Shown here in pieces: positions 45,774 to 56,690 of a stretch of DNA of 64,000 bases (positions within the stretch are counted from its first letter, which is position 1; every line of letters starts with the position of its first letter). Source of the DNA: Blumeriella jaapii (taxonomy: Eukaryota > Ascomycota > Leotiomycetes > Helotiales > Drepanopezizaceae); NCBI GenBank assembly GCA_009599575.1, contig VWND01000073.1:372001-436000 (forward strand), written 5' to 3'. Under the pieces are notes generated by a model. The model was not told the origin of the DNA. It searched no databases and saw nothing but the letters and a program-made list of their open reading frames with translations. The translations under genes were made by a program, and so were the position numbers.

Positions 45774-46669
45774 GGCCTTCACCACCTCCACGCCACGACT
45801 CGCTCTCCTTCCCTCTTTTTCGCTTCGTGTCTCCTTACGGCTTAACGACCTTACGATGTTTTTAGAAATATGATATTCCTGTACGAATACATAGCCCACG
45901 GTCCTTGCAAATATATACCTCAGCATATGCATGGAAAGCGGCGTTTGGGAAAGACGGGGGAAGCGCCTGCTCGCTCGCTCGCGCTGGATATATGGCTTTC
46001 TTTCTTTCTTTCTGCATCTCGCGGCTGGCGGCGTCGGCAGACCACGCCGCACGTCCGTCCTGTATGTATGTAGGTAGCGTCTACAGTTCGATAGATGACT
46101 TTGGCTCACGAAGCACGCGGTTGTGGCCGGCCGGCTCTTTCACTTCTTCTTCTTCTCCCTTGGGAATCCATGTGTCTGCCTACCTACCACCCTTGATTGA
46201 TGCGCGCGCTCTTCCTGTCCCGCGCTACCTCTTGATACCTCGCCGCCGCCTGATCACACGAGACGGCCTTGCGCAAGGTTTGCATCGTGTGTGGATGGGC
46301 CTGCGATGCTATCCCCCCTGGGTGCCTGTGATGATATGTTGATGTACTTACACGATGGTGTACTTACATGATGGTGTACTTACACGATGGTGTACTTACA
46401 TGATGCTGTACTTGCACCATGTTATACTTACATGATACATGATGGTGTACTTACACGATGATGTACTAACATGATGATGTACTGTCATGATGTACTTCTA
46501 TCAAGACGTTACGTTGTGACCACTTGGTAGTGTCACGTGCGGCGTTGCTAGCGCGGATCCCTTGGCTCGCACCCTGTGCGAACCTGCACCGGAGCTGAAC
46601 ACAAGAACTGGACCTCGACACCAACGCCTCCCTCCCGCCGCCGCGCAGAACGAAGTAGCCACGGCCACA
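45774..46669. repeat. Intergenic with 16-bp minisatellite (about 46,330-46,500)
   Basis: This holds the Zn2Cys6 gene 3' flank and the UCH promoter. At 46,330-46,500, roughly ten copies of a 16-bp unit (GTACTTACACGATGGT with ACATGATG variants) end about 170 bp before the UCH start codon. A Tyr/Thr-free TTTCTTTC run lies near 46,000. Confidence 0.8.
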
Positions 46670-47738
46670 ATGTCCGGTGGTTGGAACACCAGTCAGTATC
46701 CTTGGCCCCCTGCTACGCGACACACCAGCTAATGATGCCTTGATAGTCGAATCCGATGCGGTTCGTAGCTGCTACAGACCACCTCGTTTGCCCCCGTGGC
46801 ACTAACATTGCCAGGGCGTCTTCACCTTCCTGCTCGACAATCTGGGGGTCAAGGATGTGCAATTCGAGGAGATGATCACGCTCGATGCCGACTCCCTCCG
46901 CCAACTCGGCCCCGTGTACGGCGTCATCTTCCTCTTCAAATACCCCACGGGCGAGCAGGCCAACGCCGACGGGACCCCCAAGGACGGGCAGTACGATTAC
47001 GCCGCGGCCGACCACACCTTCTTCGCCGCCCAGACCATCCAGAACGCCTGCGGCACGCAAGCGCTGCTCTCGGTGCTCTTGAACCAGACGGACCAGATCG
47101 ATGTCGGGGTGCCGCTGCGCGAGTTCAAGGAGTTCACGGCGGGCTTCCCGGCCGAGTTCCGGGGCGAGTGCTTGAGCAACAGCGAGTTGATTCGGGACGT
47201 GCACAACAGCTTTGCGAAGAGCAGCCCGTTCGTGGACGAGACGCAGCGGACGGCGACGGAGGACGACGACGTGTATCACTTCATCGCGTATACGGCGATC
47301 AACGGCACCCTGTACGAGCTGGACGGTCTCCAGCCGGCGCCCGTTGCGCACGGGGCGAGCACGTTCGCGGAATTCCCGGAGAAGGTCATCCCCGTCCTGC
47401 AGCGACGCATCGCCAGGTATCCCGCCCACGAGATCCGCTTCAACCTGCTGGCTATGGTGCGGGACTTGAGAATTCGGGCCCGCGAGACCGGGGATCAGGC
47501 CTTGATGTGCAGGGAGACGCAGAAGAGGAGCGACTGGCGGTTTGAGAACGCGTTGAGGCGGCACAACTTCGTCGGCTTTGCTGGGGAGGTGTTGAAGGCT
47601 GTCATGGAGGAGAAAGTGCAGGAGGGCCCCGAGGCGTACAGCCGCTGGATTGACGAGGCGAAGAAGACGACGAGGGGCCGGTCGGAAGGTAGGCCGAGGA
47701 AAGGGGCTGCTCAGGACGACGAGGAGATGGTGGGATGA
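46670..47738 (+). CDS. Ubiquitin C-terminal hydrolase, UCH37/UCHL5 type
   Basis: A cysteine deubiquitinase that in other organisms works at the 26S proteasome regulatory particle. Exons are 46670-46691, 46747-46760 and 46815-47738, giving 319 residues. The start MSGGWNTIESDAGVFTFLLD corresponds to the UCH N terminus. The catalytic Cys is in IQNACGTQALLSVLLN (about residue 91), the His in DVYHFIAYTAINGTLYELDG (about 167), with the Asp of ELDGLQ. The C-terminal helices (DWRFENALRRHNFVGFAGEV) form the UCH37-specific extension that binds the proteasome receptor. Exon 2 is only 14 nt (TC GAA TCC GAT GCG), but its peptide ESDA is conserved, which supports it. Confidence 0.93.
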
Positions 47739-48657
47739 GCGCGCGTGTTGACTGAAGGGGTCGGAGCCGCTCCAGGTTCATTGGGGCGCCACGACATGCG
47801 AATCTCGCGTCGCGTCGAGTCTCAGGGGGAGGTGGGCTTGCACCGATGAAGTACTGAATGGCAGGGGCACCCAAGGACCCGGTCCTCCCTCGTCATGCCA
47901 GTTCGTTGATGTATATTATTGAATGCTCCTACTGTCGTGTGGTGTCTAGACGGCTCCCTCATTGGCAGCCATGATTCAGGCCTGGGCGATGAGAGGCGAT
48001 GAGAGGCGATTCCCGGCATCCCCGACAATCTGCTCTTTGCCGTCGCACGGTACAGTATGTACTGTAAGTACTGTACAGGACTGTAGGAGCCGCCGAGCAT
48101 CTCGGACCCGCAGCCTCCACCGGGCGAGGTCTAGAAACAAGGTATGCAGGTGGGTGGGTTGCTACGCAAACACCGGCTTGGCTTCTGGGTCTTCTGCTGT
48201 AGGTATGTACATACAGTATGTATGAATGTACAGTATGTATGTATGTGTACTGTAGATACTGTACAGTAGGTACTGTGCTGTAGGTCTGCTTGACGAAATC
48301 GGCGTGGAGGATGCCTTGTGAAAGAAAGGGTTGGCCCCGTCCTATGCTGTCCGGTCCTGTCTCGTTATGCCTCCTGGCCTCTCATCGTCCAAGTGAAAAA
48401 GGGCTTTCCTCGACGGCGGTGCAGGAAGTAAGTAATCCGCCGTGGGTGAACCCCCCCCTCCCCTCCCCACTTGTTTGAGACTGTTTGCGGCGGCTTGTCC
48501 TGGGGTTTGGCGCTCTTGGTACGTATGTATGTACTGTTCTGTACTGTGCGCATGGTGGCGGGCTCTCGAACCCATGGATAGATAGCACTGTACAGTACAC
48601 ATGTACCGTACCGTTCCGTTCCGTACCGTATCCGTGCCGAGAAGTAGGAGGAGGAGG

Positions 48658-48699
<42 letters not shown>

Positions 48700-49562
48700 A
48701 ACGAAAGCTGTGCCGGATTGCAGCGTCGGCGCTGACTGGGGGGAGGCTTTCGGGAAGGATTGCGCTACGCTTCCTTCTTCGGCTGCGAAGGTAAAGGGTG
48801 TACTGTAGATGTAGGGTAGTACTGTAGGAGAGTACTGTAGGAGAGTACTGTAGGAGAGTACTGTACTGTAACTAGGGACTGTGTTTACAGGACTGTACGT
48901 GGGGACTGTAACTAGGGACTGTAACTACAGGACAGTATTTACAGGACAGTAATTACAGGACAGTATTTACAGGACAGTATTTACAGTAAAGTATTGTACT
49001 GCCTGACTGACTGTCCTGTGCTGTACGCATCTGCCGCTTCTCACCGCTGAGACGGGCCCAAACGTACTCCTCACCTCTCGACCTCGACCTCGACCTCATC
49101 CTCAACCTCAACTTCGACCTCGACATCGACCTCAGCCAGTCGGGCAGGTAACGGACTGGAGTACGCAAACGGGACCCATCACCGGCACCAGCACCAGCAT
49201 CCCACGATACCACACCTCTCCTTCTCCTCCTCCTCTTCCACCTCCACCACAACTTCGTTCACACACAAGCCTTGCCCTGCCCTGTCCTGCCGTCGGAGAT
49301 CAACAATCAAAGTGCCTCGCTGGTCGAGATCGTTAGCCGGGACGCGGCATTTCGTTTCATCTCAATTCATTTCATTTGATCCTTCTGGTTCTCCACCTCC
49401 ACCTCCACCTCCACCTCCCCCTCCCTCCTCCTCCTCCTCCTCCTCTTCTTCGCATCGTCTCTCTTGCGCACGCTGGCTCCATCTCCGACGTCGGGACAGG
49501 GGAAGGCCGACGACGATCAGCGATACCACACGATCCGATCCGACACGATCCCGCCGGTGCGC
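47739..49562. other. Intergenic, TACTGTAC-type low complexity, SSH4 promoter
   Basis: About 1.8 kb without a gene. It holds GTACTGTAAGTACTGTACAG-like patches (48,050-48,080, 48,200-48,280, 48,540-48,630), a GAAGAA purine tract (48,645-48,705), AGAGTACTGTAGG repeats (48,818-48,870), ACAGGACAGTATTT repeats (48,925-48,990), and CTCGACCT and CCACCT repeats before the SSH4 start. Confidence 0.7.
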
Positions 49563-51255
49563 ATGATGGAGGACCAGCTGCCGGGGAACGCGCACACGAC
49601 GCTCTCGACCTCGCGCCGAACGCCCTCGCCGACGACCCTCTCCTCGCTCGCCGACGAGGCCTCGCACAAGATCCAGGCCTTGCTGGCCCTGCAGACGACG
49701 GACTTCCGGCCGACCAACAGCGAGATCCGCATGCAGACCGACAGCACCATCAATGGCGTGATGATCGGCCTGCTGAGCTCGTTTGGCAGCGCCGTCCTCA
49801 TCGCCCTCATCTTCTTCATCGTCTACTTCTTCCGGTACACCAGCAGCGGACGCATCTTCCTCGATCGGATTGGCCGCCCCGGAGAGTATGATGACGAGCA
49901 GGCGTACGCGAGGGAGGAGGCCGAGGCCTTGGAGGAGATGGATGACCTGCAGCGCGCAGAGTATCTACGGGCCAAAGGTATGTCGGAGCCATGCACCAAC
50001 TGATGCTGCTCCGCAGGCATGCGTGCTGACTCGACCACGACAGCCTTTATTCAAGCGAACCCTCCCGACTCCTTGCCCACCGACATCTCACTAACTCAGT
50101 ACCTGGCCATACAAGAGAAAGGCGTTTCTGCGTGGGAGTTTGAACCCGAGCTGGAAATCGCGAACTGCTTCGTGGAAGCGCGGACGGAAATCGAATTCTT
50201 CGACTCGGAATGCTCCACCTTGACGAATCTGCCAATACCGAAGCAGAACGAGGTGTATTATTGGGAATCGAAGATCTACGACAAGCCGGATTCGACGCTC
50301 ATCAGCATAGGTGTGGCCACTAAGCCATATCCCTTGTTCAGATTACCCGGTACGCTTTCTAGACCCGTGAGGAGAGACCTGTGAGCTAATGATCTGCGTA
50401 GGTTGGCACAAGTATTCCGTGGCGTACACATCCACGGGACACCGGCGATACAACCAGCCCTTCAGCGGCCCTACTTACGGACCGCAGTATGTGCAAGGAG
50501 ATGTGATTGGTGTCGGATATCGACCCCGGACCGGCACGATATTCTTCACTCGCAACGGCAAGAAGCTGGAAGATGTTGCCCACGGCCTCAAATCCCAGAA
50601 CCTCTTCCCCGCGGTTGGAGCGAACGGCCCTTGCACGGTGCACGTTAACTTTGGCCAATCGGGCTTCGTCTTCATCGAGGCGAATGTGAAGAAGTGGGGT
50701 CTTGCGCCCATGACAGGCAGTCTTGCGCCGCCCCCTCCATATGGCAGCGAACAAGGTAGCATTTTGCTCGAAGCAGGGAGAGAGGGAGCTCAAAGCAACC
50801 AAGGGCATTATCCAGACCTCAGACATGGGCGCACCAGAAACAGCAACTTCGGATATGGACCTCCTACGAGTCCGGGACCGATCCGCTCGCCCACCGATAT
50901 CTCGCTCGCGCACCTGACCTACATCCCTTCGAGTAATGAGCCAGGGGAGTCGAGCGTGGCACCAGGCGTTCCGCATCCGGAACCTGTGACGAACACCGGG
51001 CCAAACCTCGGACTTGGTATATCCGAACCACCGCCTAAGTACACCAGTCCTCGCCAATCAAACGCCAACAGTCCCCGGGGAAGCGTGGAGAGTGAGCGAG
51101 CTCCTTTGATACGGCGAAGGAGCACACCGCCTCCGATACCTAGCTACAACGACACCGTAGCTGAGGACCTCGCACGGGAACGAGCGGAAGGCCAGAGTCA
51201 GAGCCAGAGCACCAGGGCTCGAAGTGACAACAGCAGGGAATCTGGATCTCGATGA
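49563..51255 (+). CDS. SSH4: SPRY-domain membrane adaptor of Rsp5 (Ssh4/Ear1-like)
   Basis: Three exons (49563-49977, 50044-50349, 50402-51255) give 524 residues. A transmembrane helix lies at about 66-90 (MIGLLSSFGSAVLIALIFFI). After it come an acidic linker and a SPRY domain (about 175-330) including YYWESKIYDKPDSTLISIGV, GWHKYSVAYTSTGHR and GVGYRPRTGTIFFTRNGKKL. The tail has PY-type motifs for Rsp5 WW domains: PPPPY (about 350), PPPKY (about 450) and PSYND. In yeast Ssh4 and Ear1 recruit Rsp5 to ubiquitinate cargo on endosomes and the vacuole. I chose ATG at 49563 (MMEDQLPGNAH) since nothing upstream in frame starts with ATG. Confidence 0.92.
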
Positions 51256-51950
51256 TGGTTTTTCCAGGGGGGTGGGCAGAACATCTAAGAGGGAGGGAGG
51301 GAGGGAGAAGTGACTCCATCCAGCGAAAAAGCACGACCTGTGAGATAGTACGATATGGACCTGCATGGTGTTTTGGGAGCAGGTTATGGTCGGGATCGGG
51401 ATCGGTTCTGGACAGGGAAGGACGGACAACCATCTTGTTTGTTTTGTTTTGCCTTTGAAATCTGCTTTTCTAGCGTCGCTTGCGTTGCTTGTGTTGCTTG
51501 CTTTTGTGGGGAACCATGGGGGATGAAAGCCCTCTTGTTGCTCTTTTTTTTTTTTTCTCTATCTCCATGGGAAAAGAGCCAAGTTTGGCGTTTGGCGTTT
51601 GGTGTTCACGCCTTGAACGCAAATGAAGCGAAGCAATATCATCATACATGCCTATTGCGGAGTCGAATCGAGTCGAATCGAGGAGTGTGCGCCCCGTGTG
51701 AGGTGGAGCTGGAGGGGGATAGGAGGGGTGAGTGAGCTATGCCGTCCGTGCTGGGGAGCTGGGGAGTGACGGACCACCTACCTACCCACTAGGCAGTCTG
51801 TTGTCTGACAGACGGAATAAAAAGAAGGGGGAGGGGGGTGAGGTAGGGGAGGCGAGGGGGGCTCAGGTTGTGTCGTTGTTGACCTCCACATGTACTGTAG
51901 GTACGATATCCGAACTGTACTTGCAGAGCACTCGGGAGGGGGAAGGGGGT

Positions 51951-51953
<3 letters not shown>

Positions 51954-51983
<30 letters not shown>
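51954..51983 (+). repeat. Poly(G), 30 bases
   Basis: An uninterrupted G run about 700 bp downstream of the SSH4 stop codon, preceded by GGAAGGGGGTGGA. Confidence 0.9.
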
Positions 51984-51984
<1 letters not shown>

Positions 51985-52337
51985 AAGAAGCTTGGCTGTG
52001 ACGTGCGTGTATATAAATATATGGATGGATATTCATATCTCTATTTATATATATACATACATACATACACATCTGTCCATGTTGGTACTCCCTCCCGGAA
52101 ATAAACTCCTCATTTCAACGAGCGAATTGTCCTTTTCTCTTCTTCGTTTTGCCGACATCGGGGCTTGGGGGGTGGGGGTGGGGTGTGGGTGTGGGTGTGG
52201 GTGTGGTGGGGTGGGTAGGTGCGGTGTTTGTTGGAGGAGATGAGGTGGTGGGTTTGGTTTTGGGTTTGGGTTTTGGTTTTTTGGGGTGGGTGCTGGGGAG
52301 GGAGAGGAGGGAGAGGGGGGTGGACGTGCTCGCTCGC

Positions 52338-52540
52338 TTGTTTGTTTGTTTGTTTGTTTGTTTGTTTGTTTGTTTGTTTGTTTGTTTGTTTGTTTGTTTG
52401 TTTGTTTGTTTGTTTGTTTGTTTGTTTGTTTGTTTGTTTTTGTTTGTTTGTTTGTTTGTTTGTTTGTTTGTTTGTTTGTTTGTTTGTTTGTTTGTTTGTT
52501 TGTTTGTTTGTTTGTTTGTTTGTTTGTTTGTTTGTTTGTT
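52338..52540 (+). repeat. (TTTG)n microsatellite, about 200 bp
   Basis: About 50 TTTG units with one interruption (GTTTTTG near 52,437). It gives long Phe-Val-Cys-Leu (plus) and Lys-Gln-Thr-Asn (minus) frames that are artefacts of a stop-free 4-bp unit. Confidence 0.95.
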
Positions 52541-53130
52541 TTGGCTGGCTTGGTTGGTTGGTTGTGCTTTTGCGGCGGGGGTGGGTAGCTGGGTAGGTAG
52601 CTGGATACTACTAATGTGCGGTAGATATGCCGTTGAAACTTGTCGTTTTGAAGAATGGAGATGGAGATGCAGATGCAGATGCAGATGGAGATGGAGATGG
52701 AGATGGAGATGGAGGTGGAGCAGGAGGTAGTAGTTGCTGGTGGTACAGTACAGTACAGTACAAGCAAGGTAGGTAGGTAGGTAAGTGGTAGATAGGTAGA
52801 TAGGTAGGTAGGTAGGTGGTAGGTAGATAGGCACTGCTCATCACTGCGTGTGATGGCTCGATGCGATTGCGATTTCGACTGCTATTCCCATTCCCATTCC
52901 CATTCGAGATCTAGATCCCTCTCCGCACTCTCGCATGAAGTGAAGTGAAGTGAAGCGAAGTGAAGTGAAGTGAAGCGAAGCGAAGTAGAAGTAAAAATCG
53001 AACATCTATCTATCTACCCTCCTCACGCTCCAGCTCCAGAGTAGAGCGTCGTCGTATCAAACTCTCCTCTCTCGCTGGTACCGTACCGTACCGTACTGTA
53101 CTGTACTGTACTGCACAAGCCGTGCCCGCA

Positions 53131-53993
53131 ACGAGCAGATCGGATGATGATGATGATGATTTTGTTTAACGTCAGGAGGGGCTTAAGGCCACCTCAGCCT
53201 CCCTAAGGGCATAGGACGTGCTAAGCTGGGGATTTTTATATACAAGAGACCCTCGAGAAAGCAGTTATATAAAAGAAATGTTTGGCCAGTAGGCCCGCTA
53301 TTTGAGCCCTTCCCCTACAGGCGGGATGGTTCTCCATGGTGTTTGTGAAGTAAGGCCTTCAATGGTTCCAAAGATTACAAAGTATATACGTATTAAAAGA
53401 GTAAAAACCACGATTGAGGAAAAGCTCTTTTAATACGCATATCCCGGGTCTCTGATCCCGTGGTATCGCAGCTCCTTTATAATCTTTGAAAGCATTTTCA
53501 AGACTTCGAGTCAGCGGCGCCGAGTTGTCTTTCGAACGCCTGTTTTGTACGCGCCAAACGCGTGTGTTCCACCGGCACCCTTTCCTCAGTCGAGTCGGTT
53601 GTGTTCGGTAGGGGCGGTTATTCGAAGGCGCTGTACCGGGTTTTCGACAGTCGAGCTGATTCTTATTTTCCGCCTTTTCCCTTCAATACAATCCTTCTGG
53701 AATTCTCAGTAGGTATGCCCTCGTCAGGTAGATCGTAGTATTGTACGTAGTCGTAAGAATGGCCCGGATCGCCGGTAAGGAAAATCTCTTCGAAGTCGCC
53801 ACGTGTCGATTGCTCAATTTTGGCTCTCCCGACACCTTTCGAATGCAACGACGCTCTTCTGCCTCAGGAGAAAAGCGTCAATTGCAGTCGAAAGGGCGGA
53901 AGGTTCGTACCAGGCACCACGTACAGGTATTGAGTCTAGCCCGCGAGGTCGTCGTCGACCTCGCACCCCGAGGGGCGGCACGAGCAGATCGGA
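53131..53993 (-). mobile_element. LINE-like retroposed insertion (53,145-53,979) with 14-bp target duplication
   Basis: ACGAGCAGATCGGA occurs at 53,131-53,144 and again at 53,980-53,993, bracketing 835 bp that differ in style from the surrounding simple repeats. Read on the minus strand the insert ends with GACGTTAAACAAAA and a (TCA)n tail, the layout of a target-primed non-LTR element whose 3' end is a short microsatellite. The insert contains nested inverted repeats (53,389-53,401 with 53,425-53,437 are perfect, 13 bp). A minus frame at 53,663-53,848 (RGDFEEIFLTGDPGHSYDYV) is not assignable. No reverse transcriptase is seen, so the copy is a 5'-truncated LINE or a SINE. Confidence 0.65.
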
Positions 53994-54658
53994 GATGAAG
54001 TGGAGAGACGTTTAGCAATTGAAGTTTTTCCTCGTTGAATTTGGAATACATATATATACATAGGTATAAATATCTACATATTTATTGGAAACTGATAAAT
54101 TCAGTCAAAGCGCGAGTTGCTCAACCAGCCACAACTCGCAAAAATGATAAGCTTCGTTGTGAACACGGGTGATAGCGCAACTCTGAATACGACGTGGGTT
54201 TGAAGATTCAAAATACAAATCTCTTCCAATCCTACGAGTAGTTTCTCTTTCTTCTACGAAAAGGGTAATCGTTACATGGAGATGTACTGTAGCATAGTTG
54301 TTTTGGTGTGACAACACCTTCCGACAAACCGCAGTGGAGATACCGACAAGCTAGCGATCAACCCATTCAATATGTGTTCCTGATCACTCAATCCTGGGCA
54401 TCTGGACTATCAACGGCAGATGAAAGTACGGCAGTGATTCTATTAGTACAGCGGTCAATAACGGAGGGTAAGCCTCCCAATCCCACCCTTTCTATAACTA
54501 CCTAGGTACGCATTTGAGCCACCTTCTAACCCCATCCCAAATCATAAAATCCATCTTTTGCACCACGAAAGCCGTCACCGAGGTATAATCAAACGCCCTC
54601 GCTAAAAACACAATGCACGCCACCCCGACCTCTCTGTCCAGACGCCACGTGAAAGACT
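53994..54658. other. 3' flank of the phosphodiesterase gene
   Basis: AT-rich to mixed sequence with no supported gene. ATATATATACATAGG at about 54,050 is low complexity. It may hold decayed transposon sequence, but nothing is identifiable. Confidence 0.4.
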
Positions 54659-56690
54659 TCAAAAATATAAGGATTGTCCAGAGTGCGAAATGATAAACTC
54701 GCAACCCAACCCAACCTCTTCCCCCAGATTCTGTAATTCCTTTAGGATGATGTCCTCGGCCTTCGGCCCATCAGTGAGGTTCACTTTTACGTGGATGATG
54801 ACCACCTTGAGACCCTTCAAGGGCAACTTGGCTGAGCCATGGACCCAGAACTTCGAGTCGCTAGCACCGTCCGCAGGCGGTAGATCAGGACTATCATGGA
54901 ACTCTTGGCACGGAGCTAATGATATTGGACTGACAGGACTTGTGGAATTCAGTCTCGCGGCTTTCGAAGGGTACGCAACAACAGGTAGGTGGCCGTTGGC
55001 ATCACGCTTTCTCTTGCTGGAAGATGCAGCTCCCTCGCGATGCGTGGCAACCTTCATCGCTAGATCCTTCAACTCGTCAATCAGGTGCTGCGGATTCATG
55101 TGGCCGAAAAGCAACTCGTCGGATCGACTGCTATCGTAGGAACATTCGATTAGGATCCCCCCCAGTTTGCCGGACACGATTTTTGGAGCCGCCTCTGTCC
55201 ACACAAGGTGGTTCCGTGGAGACAGTGACACGGTATCTGGCTCCACGTCCCCAAATATCAGGACCTCCTTGCCTGTCGCAATGTCACGGATGAAGTGTGC
55301 GGAGCTGTCATACACACATACGCGTTCGTGGGAACTATCAATTCTGCTTGGCTCACCCAGACCAGAGCCGGGGGAGTTGGTCCGTTGCAGCAGGGAAGGG
55401 CCCATCCGAGGCGAATTGTCCGATATAGAGATATTGGAGGATCTCATAGGGGATATACCTGCACTTGATCCTCGATGACTGTGCTTCTCGAAGCAGTGAC
55501 CGTGGCTGATGGTGAGGGTCTAGTCGATTTCAGTACGCCAGTCAATCATAAATTGCTGCCAGGTCCCCAAAGCCAAGGCAACGTTACGATGGTTCCCTCG
55601 GACCAGATGTACTGACCTTTACGCACAGCCCATCGCAAATCTCCACATAGCCTCTACTGTCCCCTTCACCTAGAGCAACAGATCCTCCTTCTACAAGTCT
55701 CATGCTGGGAAGGAGTTTAGAGTCAGGATTGCGATTCCAAGTGAGAGTGTAACAAGAGAGAAGAACTGAAAATCTCATGAGACCGGAGGAGAGCTTCTAG
55801 GACTGAAGACTCTCCAGACGGCCTCGAAAAGAGGGGGGTGACGCTCTGAGATCACGTACAATGTTATCAGACCCGCGCCGTGATTTTCGTCACTGAGATT
55901 GGGCCAAATGACGTTGTTGAAAATGTGTGTCTTGAGGGCCTCGATGGTGTTTGGCAGTCCTGCAATACGCTTTGGCCGAGACGTGGGCAGGCTGGCAGTG
56001 TTCATGATGAAGCCCGAACAGTGATCCAGATGCGGGTGCGTAAGCAGAAGACACTGAACCAGTTCTCGGTGGATGTAGCCCGCGTTGGCCCTGGGCGAGG
56101 TGTGAGGAATCCTGAGTCCTTGGAAAGGGCCGTCGGTCAGGGTGACAGGCTCACTGGACGGCGGCTTGTGCTCCTCCGAGCCGAACGGCCGGTCCTGCTG
56201 ATGGGTTTCTAGTATGCGCTTGATGGCCGACAAGTGAACACCGGCATCGACCGCTAGAATACTCCCCCGTTTCCAGCCCGTGGCCGTCGCCCGGACGAGG
56301 AACGCGGTGACATTGTCTTCTTCCGGACCGCCGCCGGAACCCTGGAGATCACACGTTAGCCTTAGCTGTGTGGATGTTCGTTCCACGTTTTTTTCCATCC
56401 ACCTGTCGATATGTACCGCGCCTCCATCACAGGACATTTCCACAACGCCGACACACGTGACCGATTGGGGAAACCCGAGCCGGACCCTGGCTGGACAACA
56501 AAGGTATTGTACTGTATCTCGGCCCGGGGGGGGGGGGGGGGGGGGGGGGGGTATAAGAGGCGGTGCGCAAGAGAGGCACGCAGCCGTTGATCGTCGAGCG
56601 GGAGAAGAGACACGGGGAAAGGCGCTGGCTCACCAGAACGATGACCTGCAGCGCAAGCGCCTCATCTGTCCCCTCACAAGGCATTCCCAT
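54659..56690 (-). CDS. PDE1: Class II (low-affinity) cyclic AMP phosphodiesterase
   Basis: This enzyme hydrolyses cAMP to AMP and so damps protein kinase A signalling. Four exons (56690-56634, 56341-55860, 55704-55617, 55519-54659) give 495 residues. Family signatures are GSGGGPEEDNVTAFLVRATA after exon 1, SILAVDAGVHLSAIKRIL, the metal-binding LLLTHPHLDHCSGFIMNTAS (about 117-136), TISHGHCFEKHSHRGSSAG, and the terminal LPLKGLKVVIIHVKVNLTDG and LGCEFIISHSGQSLYF. Intron 1 is unusually long for this window (292 nt) and contains a 26-base C run on the coding strand. Acceptor 55520 was chosen because it alone keeps frame into the HGHC motif. A second in-frame ATG (56684) is an alternative start. 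Confidence 0.94.
56526..56551 (+). repeat. Poly(G) run (poly(C) on the coding strand) in PDE1 intron 1
   Basis: Twenty-six G after GGCCC, followed by TATAAGAGG. It lies about 82 nt downstream of the intron 1 donor on the minus strand. Confidence 0.9.

Larger units (their letters stand above)
51256..53130. other. Simple-repeat intergenic region after SSH4
   Basis: No gene is supported. It includes a T-run (51,546-51,558), GTCGAATCGA repeats (51,661), the poly(G) run, a GGGTGTGGGTGT tract (52,170-52,215), the (TTTG)n tract, an AGATGGAGATGCAG tract (52,660-52,720), GTAGGTAGATAGG repeats (52,766-52,830), a GAAGTGAAGC pentamer tract (52,937-52,985) and CCGTACCGTACTGTACTG (53,079-53,112). Confidence 0.8.

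Noticed and set aside
52045..52834. Lys-Gln-Thr-Asn repeat frames (minus) and Phe-Val-Cys-Leu frames (plus)
   Set aside because: Artefacts of the (TTTG)n microsatellite; both strands are open over the same interval.
54105..54317. Small minus-strand frame downstream of PDE1
   Set aside because: No family features or conserved start; in AT-rich flanking DNA.
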